From JBGSYJ01 sp041748075 (GTDB lineage: Bacteria; Acidobacteriota; Thermoanaerobaculia; Gp7-AA8), in contig JBGTDX010000081.1 of the NCBI GenBank assembly GCA_041748075.1, positions 61,573 through 125,572 on the forward strand: DNA of 64,000 nt. Reading direction: 5' to 3'. The notes under the pieces are model-generated. The model had not been told where the DNA came from, ran no database searches, and saw only the letters and a program-made list of their open reading frames with translations. Positions 26,821 through 34,246 of the stretch are shown here, in pieces. Positions within the stretch are counted from its first letter, which is position 1. Each line of letters starts with the position of its first letter. The position numbers and the translations under genes are program-made.

Positions 26821-27372
26821 CTACTTATTCGGTGAGATGACGATGATCATCCGGTTGCCCATGAGATTGGGCATCCCGTCTGCCGAACCCTGATCTTTGA
26901 TCTCTTCGAGCAACCTGTCGAGGACTGCCCGCCCGAGCTCCATGTGAGACATCTCCCGTCCTCTGAAACGAACGATGGCCTTGACCTTGTCGCCATGCTC
27001 CAGGAAACGGATCACGTGGTTCTTTTTGAACTCGAAGTCATGCTCGTCGATCCGGGGGCGGAACTGCACCTCCTTGACGACGATGACCTTCTGCTTCTTC
27101 TTTGCCTCGTTCTGCTTTTTCTTCAGCTGAAACTGGTACTTGCCGAAGTTCATGATCTTGCAGACCGGCGGCTGTGCGTCGGGCGCAATCTCTACGAGAT
27201 CGAGGTCCTTTGCGCGCGCCATTTCCTGCGCCTGCGCGATGGGAACGACGCCGACCTGCTGGCCTTCGTCATCGATGAGTCGTACTTCGGGGGAGCGGAT
27301 CAGGTCGTTGATTCTGGTTTCGGGACCCGACGGCTTTGCAAACCTGCGATCAAAACGGCGTGGCGGAAAAAT
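26821..27372 (-). CDS. infC: Translation initiation factor IF-3 (ATT start)
   Basis: Binds the 30S subunit, prevents 50S joining and checks start-codon choice. I place the start at a non-AUG ATT codon at 27372: a perfect AGGAGG (27386-27381) lies 8 bp upstream, and an ATG-started frame would begin inside the repeat element. infC with an AUU start is the classic autoregulated arrangement, since IF-3 itself discriminates against AUU. 183 residues: N-domain RINDLIRSPEVRLIDDEGQQVGVV, linker rich in Lys/Gln, C-domain ending NLMGNRMIIVISPNK. Confidence 0.92.
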   Translation of the reverse strand: MFPPRRFDRRFAKPSGPETRINDLIRSPEVRLIDDEGQQVGVVPIAQAQEMARAKDLDLVEIAPDAQPPVCKIMNFGKYQFQLKKKQNEAKKKQKVIVVKEVQFRPRIDEHDFEFKKNHVIRFLEHGDKVKAIVRFRGREMSHMELGRAVLDRLLEEIKDQGSADGMPNLMGNRMIIVISPNK

Positions 27373-27392
27373 GCGAACGTCCTCCTGAAAAA

Positions 27393-27484
27393 AATTGAGA
27401 ATGCAGAATTCAGAATTCAGAAAGGGATCCGAGAAACGAACCCGCGGGGCCATTTCTGAATTCTGAATTCTGCATTCTCAATTC
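27393..27484. repeat. Perfect inverted TTCAGAA heptamer hairpin upstream of infC
   Basis: Left arm 27393-27423 reads AATTGAG, AATGCAG, AATTCAG, AATTCAG, AAA; right arm 27453-27484 is its exact reverse complement, about 31 bp without a mismatch, around a ~29-nt loop. In the infC mRNA the hairpin would end only about 6 nt before the AGGAGG Shine-Dalgarno. Confidence 0.85.
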
Positions 27485-27516
27485 GGTTAAACGGGCCTCA
27501 ATCTACGGACAACCCG

Positions 27517-29430
27517 CTATAAAGTCAAGGAGCGAGAGGCAATTAGCGCCTTCGCTTCGGTCACGAAATCGACGATGGACGAGACCCCCTGATCTCCTCC
27601 AGTGCGCTTCCTCACACTGATGGTTCCGGCCCCTTCTTCTTTCTCTCCGACCACCAGCATGTAGGGGATCTTCTGAAGTTGTGCCAACCGGATCCTGGCA
27701 CCCAGTTTCTCATTGCTCGCGTCGAGCTCGACTCGGAGGTCCTCGGACGCGATCTGCCTGGTCACCTTCTCCGCGTAATCGATGAACTTTTCGGAAAGCG
27801 GCAGAACCACCGCCTGAACCGGGGCCAGCCACAAGGGAAATGCTCCGGCAAAGTGCTCGATGATGATTCCGAAGAACCGCTCGATCGAGCCGAGAATTGC
27901 CCGGTGGATCATGACCGGACGGTGCTCGCTGTTGTCCGCGCCGATGTACGTCAGATCGAACCGTTCCGGCAGAGCGTAGTCGACCTGAATGGTTCCCAGC
28001 TGCCACGGCCGGCCGATCGCGTCGGTCACCTGAAACTCGAGTTTCGGACCGTAGAAAGCGCCTTCCCCCGGATTGACGTGAAACTTCATGTTCCGCGAGA
28101 CGAGCGCCTGCTCGAGCGCGCGCTCGGCGTTCTCCCACATCTCGTCGGTTCCCAGCGACTTCTCCGGACGTGTCGAAAGGGCGATCTTCACGTCCTTGAA
28201 CCCGAAGATGTCGTACATCTCTTCGATCAGGATCATCTCCCGTTCGATTTCCGACTGGATCTGCTCGGGCATCACAAAGAGATGAGCGTCGTCCTGCGAG
28301 AACGAGCGGACACGGGTCAGTCCATGAGTCACGCCCGAGCGTTCATACCGATGAAGCCGGGCGAAGTCCGCGATTCGAACGGGAAGATCGCGATAGGAAT
28401 GACGCTCGGCCGCGAAGATCTGAGTATGGCCGGGGCAGTTCATCGGCTTGACGCCGTACTCCCGCTCGTCGACCTCCGAGAAGAACATCCCCTCCTTGAA
28501 GTTCTCGTAGTGCCCGGATGTCTTGAAGATTTCGGCATCCCAGATCAGCGGGGTGACTACTTCGGAGTAGCGATCGCGACGATAGAACTCACGGACGAAG
28601 TCGATCAGACCGTTGTAGACCTGTGCCCCCTTCGGCATGAAGATCGGCATCGCAGGGGCATACTGCGAGAACATGATGAGCCCGAGCTCGCGTCCGAGTT
28701 TCCGGTGATCGCGCGCACGCGCTTCCTCGAGCTGAGTCAGGTACGCCTGCAGCTCCTTCTGATCCGCCCAGGCGGTTCCGTAGATCCGCTGGAGCATCTG
28801 GTTCTTCTCGTCGCCGCGCCAGTAGGCGCCCGCGACCGATAGCAGCTTGAATACGCCGAGTCTCCCGGTGGAGGGAACGTGCGGGCCGCGGCAGAGGTCC
28901 TTCCAGTCGCCCTGCCGATAGACGGAAAGCACTTCATCCTGTGGGATGTCACGGATGATCTCAGCCTTGAATTTCTCGCCCATACTTTCGAACTCGGCCA
29001 CGGCATCGTCGCGCGAGAACTCTTCGCGTCGCACGGGAAGATCGCGCGCCACGATCTCGGCCATCCGGGCTTCGATCAGCCGCAGATCGTCTTCAGTGAA
29101 GGTGCGGTCGGTTGCGAAATCGTAATAGAACCCGTTCTCGATCACAGGACCGATGGTCACCTGAGTGCCGGGAAAGAGCTCCTGGACCGCATGAGCCATC
29201 AGGTGCGCGGTCGAATGGCGGAGGATGTCCCTACCCTCATCGCTGGCTGGCGTTACAATCTCGATCCTCGCCCCTTCGGGGACGGGCGCGTAAACGTCGA
29301 CTGTCTTCCCGTTGACCTTTCCCGCGAGAGCATCCTTGGCTAACCGCCTGCCGATGGAGGCGGCGACATCAGCCACAGTGGCTCCGTCCGGAACTTCTTT
29401 GATCGAACCATCAGGCAACTGCACATTCAT
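27517..29430 (-). CDS. thrS: Threonine--tRNA ligase
   Basis: Class II synthetase for tRNA-Thr. 637 residues in the full four-domain layout: TGS (~1-62), editing domain with HSTAHLMAHAVQELFP and the zinc-like HxxxH, catalytic core with MNCPGHTQIF (Cys zinc ligand), RYERSGVTHGLTRVRSFSQDDAHLF, and the C-terminal anticodon-binding domain (WLAPVQAVVLPLSEKF). First gene of thrS-infC-rpmI-rplT. Its SD (GAGGGG, 29444-29439) begins only 7-8 nt after the U-run of an upstream terminator, so expression requires terminator read-through. Confidence 0.96.
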   Translation of the reverse strand: MNVQLPDGSIKEVPDGATVADVAASIGRRLAKDALAGKVNGKTVDVYAPVPEGARIEIVTPASDEGRDILRHSTAHLMAHAVQELFPGTQVTIGPVIENGFYYDFATDRTFTEDDLRLIEARMAEIVARDLPVRREEFSRDDAVAEFESMGEKFKAEIIRDIPQDEVLSVYRQGDWKDLCRGPHVPSTGRLGVFKLLSVAGAYWRGDEKNQMLQRIYGTAWADQKELQAYLTQLEEARARDHRKLGRELGLIMFSQYAPAMPIFMPKGAQVYNGLIDFVREFYRRDRYSEVVTPLIWDAEIFKTSGHYENFKEGMFFSEVDEREYGVKPMNCPGHTQIFAAERHSYRDLPVRIADFARLHRYERSGVTHGLTRVRSFSQDDAHLFVMPEQIQSEIEREMILIEEMYDIFGFKDVKIALSTRPEKSLGTDEMWENAERALEQALVSRNMKFHVNPGEGAFYGPKLEFQVTDAIGRPWQLGTIQVDYALPERFDLTYIGADNSEHRPVMIHRAILGSIERFFGIIIEHFAGAFPLWLAPVQAVVLPLSEKFIDYAEKVTRQIASEDLRVELDASNEKLGARIRLAQLQKIPYMLVVGEKEEGAGTISVRKRTGGDQGVSSIVDFVTEAKALIASRSLTL

Positions 29431-29451
29431 CGGTGAAACCCCTCATTCATG

Positions 29452-29482
29452 AAAAAAAAAGACAGGGCCGAAACCCTGTCTT
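29452..29482 (-). terminator. Rho-independent terminator after the tRNA-Val genes, before thrS
   Basis: GACAGGG-TTTCGG-CCCTGTC stem-loop followed by nine T residues on the minus strand. Closes the tRNA-Val operon about 95 nt after the last tRNA and sits immediately before the thrS ribosome-binding site. Confidence 0.85.
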
Positions 29483-29516
29483 CAAACCGCGATCTTTCGC
29501 CGATTCAACGACAGGG
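29452..29516 (-). promoter_or_regulatory. Candidate thrS attenuator: terminator with antiterminator segment
   Basis: Three complementary 7-mers on the minus strand: CCCTGTC (29516-29510), GACAGGG (29480-29474), CCCTGTC (29467-29461). Segments 2 and 3 form the terminator; segments 1 and 2 could pair instead and release transcription into thrS. I see no promoter between this site and the thrS start. The signal that would switch it is unknown. Confidence 0.5.
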
Positions 29517-29577
29517 AGCGCCCGCGCGCGTCGTCCGGGTCAGTCTCGTCGTCGTGAAGTTCATGTTCATCCCGTAA

Positions 29578-29654
29578 TGGTAGGCCCTAGCGGACTCGAA
29601 CCGCTGACCTCCACCGTGTCAAGGTGGCGCTCTAACCAGCTGAGCTAAGGGCCT
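29578..29654 (-). tRNA. tRNA-Val (GAC)
   Basis: Full cloverleaf including an encoded CCA: acceptor AGGCCCT/AGGGCCT, D-arm GCTC..GAGC, anticodon arm CCACC-TTGACAC-GGTGG with anticodon GAC, T-arm AGCGG-TTCGAGT-CCGCT. Second gene of a two-tRNA operon. Confidence 0.97.
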
Positions 29655-29679
29655 TTGTTCTTCCGTGCTGCGGAAAATT

Positions 29680-29755
29680 TGGTAGGCGCTAGCGGACTCG
29701 AACCGCTGACCCCCACCGTGTGAAGGTGATGCTCTACCAACTGAGCTAAGCGCCT
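29680..29755 (-). tRNA. tRNA-Val (CAC)
   Basis: Cloverleaf with encoded CCA: acceptor AGGCGCT/AGCGCCT, anticodon loop TTCACAC with anticodon CAC, and a T-arm identical to that of the neighbouring tRNA-Val(GAC). First gene of the operon; 25 bp separate the two tRNAs. The two share most of their sequence, as expected for duplicated valine isoacceptors. Confidence 0.97.
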
Positions 29756-29802
29756 GAACTGCGAGTCACAACCTGACTCGGTCGTGCCCTATTTCCGGCC
29801 AA

Positions 29803-29831
29803 AGGATAGTGGGCGCGGGGTGCGGGGTCAA
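29803..29831 (-). promoter_or_regulatory. Sigma-70 promoter of the tRNA-Val operon
   Basis: TTGACC and TATCCT on the minus strand with a 17-bp GC-rich spacer, about 48 bp before tRNA-Val(CAC). The near-consensus -35 and GC-rich stretch after it fit a stable-RNA promoter. Confidence 0.65.
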
Positions 29832-29853
29832 GGGAGGGCGTGGGGTTGGGCGT

Positions 29854-29963
29854 AGTTCTGAGTTGTGAGTTCTGAGTTGTGAGTTCCCTCCCTCCCCTCA
29901 GCACCGGGTGGCGGGGGCGTGGTTGGTATCTCCTCAGAACTCAGAACTCAGAACTCAGAACTC
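29854..29963. repeat. TGAGTTG/CTCAGAA heptamer element with inverted arms
   Basis: Left arm 29854-29885 alternates TGAGTTG and TGAGTTC; right arm 29933-29963 is CTCAGAA repeated four times. The loop (~47 bp) is rich in C on one side and G on the other. It sits between the tRNA-Val promoter and guaA. Confidence 0.8.
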
Positions 29964-29996
29964 GTTAAGGCCCACAACCCACGGTAAACTCTCGCC

Positions 29997-31535
29997 GTGA
30001 AAAAACAAGAGCTCATTCTCGTTCTCGATTTCGGCTCGCAATACACGCAGCTCATCGCCCGGCGTGTGCGCGATCAGAAGGTTTACTCCGAGGTTCATCC
30101 ATTCGACTTTCCGGTGGAGGGAATCCGGGAGATGGCGCCCACTGGAATCATCCTCTCCGGCGGCCCGCAGTCGGTATACGGCGAGAACGCTCCCTACTGC
30201 TCGCGCGAGATCTTCGGTCTCGGCATCCCGATTCTCGGGATCTGTTACGGCATGCAACTTACCGCCTACTTCCTCGAAGGCGTCGTCGAAGCTGCGAGCG
30301 AGCGTGAATACGGCGGGGCCATGATCAGAACGGAGCCGAGCGTGCTCCTCGACGGCACACCCTCGGAGCAGCACGTCTGGATGAGTCACGGCGATCACAT
30401 CAGGAAGCCGCCACCAGGGTACAAAGTGATCGCATCCAGCTCGAATGCGCCGATTGCAGGCTTCGAGAACACCGAGTCCCGCATCTTCGGAATTCAGTTT
30501 CATCCCGAGGTCACCCATACGCATGCGGGTGCGGAGATCCTGCGTAACTTTCTGTTTCGCATCTGCAGCTGCACGGGCGACTGGGATCTCGGCGACTTCA
30601 AGAGGCACAAGATCGAGGAGATTCGGAACACGGTCGGCGAGAGCAATGTCATCGCTGCAGTCAGCGGCGGAGTCGATTCATCGGTGGCGTCCCTCCTCGT
30701 GAGCGAAGCGATAGGCGATCAGTTGACGGCCGTCTTCGTCGACAACGGACTGCTGAGAAAAGACGAGGCCCTGCAGGTGATGTCCCGTTTATCCGACGGA
30801 CTCGGGATGCACATCATCGCTGTCGACGGACGTAAACGGTTCTACGAAAAGCTCGCCGGCATCACCGACCCCGAGGTCAAGCGAAAGCGGATCGGAAACG
30901 AATTCATCGCCGTGTTCGAAGAGGAGGCGAAGAAGATTCCGGACGTGCACTATCTGGTGCAGGGCACGCTTTACCCCGACGTGATCGAGTCCGTCTCGAT
31001 CAAGGGGCCGTCAGCCGTGATCAAGACGCATCACAACGTCGGCGGGCTGCCGGAGAAGATGGGCTTGAAACTCATCGAGCCGGTGCGTGAGCTGTTCAAG
31101 GATGAAGTGCGGCAGCTCGGTATCGAGCTCGGACTGGAAGAGGAATTCGTCTGGCGACACCCGTTCCCCGGCCCGGGACTGGCTGTCCGCATTCTCGATG
31201 AAGTCACCCCGGAGCGTGTCGAAATCCTGCAGAACGCCGATGCGATCGCAATCGAGGAGATCCTGCGGGCCGGCCTCTATCGAGAGATCGGTCAGGCATT
31301 CGCCGTCCTACTGCCTGTAAAGACGGTCGGGGTAATGGGAGACGAGCGGACGTACGAGAACGTCGTCGCAATCCGCGCGGTGAGCACCACCGACTTCATG
31401 ACGGCGGACTGGTACCCGATGCCGTACGAAGTGCTGCAGACGATCTCACGGCGGATCGTGAACGAGGTGCGCGGGATCAACCGCGTCGTCTACGACATCT
31501 CCTCGAAGCCGCCGAGCACGATCGAGTGGGAGTGA
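29997..31535 (+). CDS. guaA: GMP synthase (glutamine-hydrolysing)
   Basis: Converts XMP, glutamine and ATP to GMP. 512 residues: class I amidotransferase domain (~1-195) with catalytic Cys in GICYGMQ and His/Glu in FHPEVTHT, then the ATP-pyrophosphatase domain with P-loop VSGGVDSSVA, and the C-terminal dimerisation domain ending RVVYDISSKPPSTIEWE. GTG start at 29997 (MKKQELILVLDFGSQY). The heptamer element ends 34 bp before the start. guaB is not in the window. Confidence 0.97.
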   Translation: MKKQELILVLDFGSQYTQLIARRVRDQKVYSEVHPFDFPVEGIREMAPTGIILSGGPQSVYGENAPYCSREIFGLGIPILGICYGMQLTAYFLEGVVEAASEREYGGAMIRTEPSVLLDGTPSEQHVWMSHGDHIRKPPPGYKVIASSSNAPIAGFENTESRIFGIQFHPEVTHTHAGAEILRNFLFRICSCTGDWDLGDFKRHKIEEIRNTVGESNVIAAVSGGVDSSVASLLVSEAIGDQLTAVFVDNGLLRKDEALQVMSRLSDGLGMHIIAVDGRKRFYEKLAGITDPEVKRKRIGNEFIAVFEEEAKKIPDVHYLVQGTLYPDVIESVSIKGPSAVIKTHHNVGGLPEKMGLKLIEPVRELFKDEVRQLGIELGLEEEFVWRHPFPGPGLAVRILDEVTPERVEILQNADAIAIEEILRAGLYREIGQAFAVLLPVKTVGVMGDERTYENVVAIRAVSTTDFMTADWYPMPYEVLQTISRRIVNEVRGINRVVYDISSKPPSTIEWE

Positions 31536-31540
31536 TCGGA

Positions 31541-31840
31541 AGGGTGAAGAGTGAAGAGAAGGGTGAAGAGTGAAGGGTGAAGGGTGAAGGGTGAAAGAGT
31601 AGCGTGTCATCCTGAGCGCGAAGCGAAGGATCCTCTTGCTCGAGGCGCTGGCGCGAGTCTTCAGGGGATCCTTCGCTGACGCTCAGGATGACACTCTTCA
31701 CCCTTCACTCTTCACTCTTCATTCTTCATTCTTCACTCTTCATTCTTCACTCTTCACTCTTCACTCTTCACTCTTCACTCTTCACTCTTCACCCTTCACT
31801 CTTCACCCTTCACTCTTCACCCTTCACTCTTCACCCTTCA
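31541..31840. repeat. Composite element: heptamer arm, REP palindrome, 21-unit heptamer arm
   Basis: Left arm 31541-31598 is GTGAAGA/GTGAAGG units; the centre is the REP palindrome 31604-31694; the right arm 31694-31840 is exactly 21 heptamers (147 bp) of CTCTTCA with CCCTTCA and TTCTTCA variants. The largest repeat in the window. It separates the convergent guaA and M20 genes, and its right end supplies the M20 gene's last codons. Confidence 0.88.
31604..31694. repeat. REP-like palindrome, copy 4
   Basis: Left arm GTGTCATCCTGAGCGCGAAG, right arm CGCTGACGCTCAGGATGACAC. The arms pair apart from small bulges (an extra CG on the left, a changed base on the right). Nested between two heptamer arms. 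Confidence 0.8.
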
Positions 31841-33104
31841 GGTAGTCCACCGCCAGCGCGGCGAGTGTCCGCACTCCCAGCGGCATCGCGGCCTCATCGA
31901 CGAAGAATCGCGGTGAGTGATTCGGTGCGGCTTCCATTAGCGACGTCGAAGGCGGCGTGACTCCCAGGAAGAAGAACATCCCCGGAATCTGCTCCTGGAA
32001 TGCCGAGAAATCCTCGGCGACGACGGTTGGATTGATGACGACGGCGTTGCCTTCACCCGCGATGCGGTGAAGGGTCGGTGCCATCTTTTCGGTCAGAGGA
32101 ATGTCATTCCAGGTCACTCCAGTGCCGTTCGGATCAATGGTGACTTTCGCTGTAGCTCCCGCGCTCTGGGCGATGTGCTCGGCCGTGCGACGCAGCCGCT
32201 CGTGAATGTCGCGGCGCATGTCCGGGTCGAGCGCGCGCGTCGTGCCGACCAGCTTTACTTCGTCCGGAATGATGTTGTAGCGCAGACCTCCCTGGAAACT
32301 CCCGACCGTCACGATGGCGGGTGCGAGCGTCGGATCGAGTTGCCGGCTCGTGATCGTCTGGAGGCCCAGGACGATCTGCGACGCGACGACAATCGGATCG
32401 ACCCCCCTCCAGGGATATGCACCGTGCGTCTGCTTGCCCTGAATGTGAATCTCGAAACGGTCACTCGCCGCCATCAGTCCGCCGGCACGGTAATTCACCT
32501 TCCCAGTGTGCTCGCTCGACATCACATGCAAGCCGAAAATCGCCGAGGGCTTCGGATTCTCGAGCACTCCGTCGCGGATCATGGCGACTGCACCGCCCTC
32601 ACCTTCCTCAGCCGGCTGGAAGATGAACTTCACAGACCCCTGCAGGCGATCCTTCATCCCTGTGAGCACCTCGGCCACTCCCATCAGCATCGCCGTGTGC
32701 GCATCGTGCCCGCAGGCATGCATCACTCCGACTTCCTGCCCGCCGTAGGTCGTCTTCTTCGTCGAGGCAAACGGCAATCCAGTCTCTTCGACAACCGGAA
32801 GCGCGTCCATGTCTGCACGAAGCGCGACCACCGGCTCGGCCTTCGCTCCGCGGAGCAGCCCCGTGACACCCGTTCCGCCCACTCCTTCCTTCACTTCCAT
32901 TCCGAGCGACCGGAGATGATCGGCAACGATCTTAGCCGTGCGGACTTCTTCTTTGCTGAGCTCGGGATTCTTGTGAAAGTCGCGCCGCCACTCGACGGTC
33001 TTATCGGTCACCGCTGCCGCGCGGCGGTCGATCTCCGCGTCGAGAGATTGGGCGTAGGAGGGTGCGGCAATGAGAACGAAGAGAGTGAACGCTAACCGGT
33101 GCAT
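31824..33104 (-). CDS. Exported M20 family amidohydrolase
   Basis: Zinc-dependent amidohydrolase of the M20D (hippurate hydrolase/aminoacylase) group; substrate unknown. 426 residues: signal peptide MHRLAFTLFVLIAAPSYAQS, catalytic domain with the zinc motif VMHACGHDAHTAML (~residue 120) and FQPAEEGEGGA, a dimerisation domain (~205-315) and a final HSPRFFVDE segment. SD GGAGG is directly next to a GACGAAT array. The tail KGEE and its TGA stop are encoded by the last heptamers of the 31541-31840 element. Confidence 0.88.
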   Translation of the reverse strand: MHRLAFTLFVLIAAPSYAQSLDAEIDRRAAAVTDKTVEWRRDFHKNPELSKEEVRTAKIVADHLRSLGMEVKEGVGGTGVTGLLRGAKAEPVVALRADMDALPVVEETGLPFASTKKTTYGGQEVGVMHACGHDAHTAMLMGVAEVLTGMKDRLQGSVKFIFQPAEEGEGGAVAMIRDGVLENPKPSAIFGLHVMSSEHTGKVNYRAGGLMAASDRFEIHIQGKQTHGAYPWRGVDPIVVASQIVLGLQTITSRQLDPTLAPAIVTVGSFQGGLRYNIIPDEVKLVGTTRALDPDMRRDIHERLRRTAEHIAQSAGATAKVTIDPNGTGVTWNDIPLTEKMAPTLHRIAGEGNAVVINPTVVAEDFSAFQEQIPGMFFFLGVTPPSTSLMEAAPNHSPRFFVDEAAMPLGVRTLAALAVDYLKGEE

Positions 33105-33114
33105 GGCAACCTCC

Positions 33115-33156
33115 GACGAATGACGAATGACGAATGACGAATGACGAATGACGAAA
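33115..33156. repeat. GACGAAT heptamer array, single arm
   Basis: Six units of GACGAAT in perfect 7-bp register (the last is GACGAAA), ending against the SD of the M20 amidohydrolase gene. There is no inverted partner arm; the GGCCGAAC element follows within 20 bp. The same unit recurs at 45693. Confidence 0.85.
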
Positions 33157-33175
33157 AGGATACCGCTGATTCAAG

Positions 33176-33253
33176 TGGCCGAACATTGCATGTTCGGCCC
33201 TGCCGGGAATCCACGGCTCTGATTCCAGGGACCGAGCGTGCAATGGTCGGCCA
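33176..33253. repeat. GGCCGAACATT element, copy A
   Basis: TGGCCGAACATTGCATG at one end and the near-inverse GTGCAATGGTCGGCCA at the other, 78 bp in all. Each end is itself palindromic around GCATG or GCAATG. Same organisation as the copy at 41481; part of the element is between the M20 and crotonase genes. Confidence 0.75.
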
Positions 33254-33267
33254 TCTTCGGGTCGCTT

Positions 33268-34020
33268 TTACTTGCGCACGGTGCGCGCGAGGTATGCCCT
33301 GATCTGTTCGTGCGTTTCGGGATCGCGCCAGACTTCCGCGATATCGACGAGAAGCGCCGGCGAAACGGCCGCGAGTCGATCAAGGCATGGCTGCCGGATC
33401 TGCAGCTTGGTGATCGCGAATACCTTCGCTGGAACAGCACTCAGGCTTCTCGCTACCTCCAGCGCCCTCTCCATCAGTCTTTCGGGTTCCACGACTTCGT
33501 CGACGAGACCGTGATGGAGCGCCTCTTCCGGAGCGAACGTCGCCCCCGACTCCGCAAGTCTCTGCAGGTAGCGGTCAGGAACCGCAAAGCGGACAATCTC
33601 GAACGCGACAGGCGGCAATGGAACGCCTACGAGCAGTTCGGGGATCCCGATCCGCCCCTTGCCGTCCGCCATGACTCTGAAATCGCAGGTCTGAGCCAGG
33701 ATGCAGCCACCTGCAATTGCATGGCCGTTGATGGCGGCGACGACCGGGATGGGCAGTTCGAACAACGTCAGAAGGGCATCGTTGAGCAACGGAAGAAATT
33801 GGTCTACATAGGCCGCGCCGCCGTCCGCGAGCCGGAACAGATCGACGCCCGCAGAGAAGGTCGATCCTGATCCCGTCAGAACGAGTGCACGGGCGCCAGA
33901 GGCGCGAACGCGCCTGATCTCTTCGATGAGTGCATCGATGATCTCCACGTCGAGGGCGCTGACTTTTCCATGCGCGAGGCGGAGGATGGTGATTTTGTCT
34001 TCTTGTTCGATTTCGATCAT
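33268..34020 (-). CDS. Enoyl-CoA hydratase/isomerase (crotonase) family protein
   Basis: 250-residue crotonase fold. The oxyanion-hole segments SGSTFSAGVDL and INGHAIAGGCILAQTCD are visible. The position of the first hydratase glutamate (GGCE in typical enoyl-CoA hydratases) is isoleucine here (GGCI), while the second glutamate is kept in IPELLVG. One glutamate is the pattern of delta3,delta2-enoyl-CoA isomerases, so isomerase activity is more likely than hydration; this is an inference. Sits directly downstream of ftsZ on the same strand, but no functional link is evident. Confidence 0.8.
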   Translation of the reverse strand: MIEIEQEDKITILRLAHGKVSALDVEIIDALIEEIRRVRASGARALVLTGSGSTFSAGVDLFRLADGGAAYVDQFLPLLNDALLTLFELPIPVVAAINGHAIAGGCILAQTCDFRVMADGKGRIGIPELLVGVPLPPVAFEIVRFAVPDRYLQRLAESGATFAPEEALHHGLVDEVVEPERLMERALEVARSLSAVPAKVFAITKLQIRQPCLDRLAAVSPALLVDIAEVWRDPETHEQIRAYLARTVRK

Positions 34021-34042
34021 GGGGGGATTCTACAGGGACCGG

Positions 34043-34111
34043 AATGTTGATGCTTAATGTTGAATTGGGATCGACCTCCATTCAACATTCAGCATTCAAC
34101 ATTCAACATTC
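34043..34111. repeat. AATGTTG / ATTCAAC heptamer element with inverted arms
   Basis: Left arm 34043-34069 (AATGTTG units, one expanded) and right arm 34080-34111 (ATTCAAC, ATTCAGC, ATTCAAC, ATTCAAC). Only ~10 bp of loop. Between ftsZ and the crotonase gene. A two-unit fragment of the same unit lies at 57873-57886. Confidence 0.7.
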
Positions 34112-34131
34112 GCTTTTGTCACAAAGCGGAG

Positions 34132-34161
34132 GGGGGCACGGTGAGCATGCCGTGCCCCCTC
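34132..34161. other. GC-rich stem-loop downstream of ftsZ
   Basis: GGGGGCACGG and CCGTGCCCCC arms around TGAGCATG. No T-run follows on either strand, so it may be an mRNA 3' end structure but is not a standard terminator. ftsZ stop lies ~85 bp away. Confidence 0.5.
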
Positions 34162-34246
34162 CTCGAGGCCGGGCCCCTCTGCCCGCCCTCCCCTGGAGCG
34201 CACAGGAGGGATGCGCCCCTTACCGCCCGGTCTCGCGTCGCCGCTG

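Noticed and set aside
26612..26821. A longer L35 start 70 codons upstream
   Set aside because: The extension translates the REP palindrome (HPERSEGSP), while MPKMKTHRG is the universal start.
27373..27453. infC start at the ATG inside the heptamer hairpin
   Set aside because: It would put repeat-derived residues ahead of the IF-3 domain, and the ATT has a perfect AGGAGG at the right spacing.
29452..29578. T-box riboswitch before thrS
   Set aside because: I found no specifier loop or T-box consensus in this stretch; only the three 7-mer segments are supported.
34132..34161. Rho-independent terminator of ftsZ
   Set aside because: The stem is strong, but no T-run follows on either strand.
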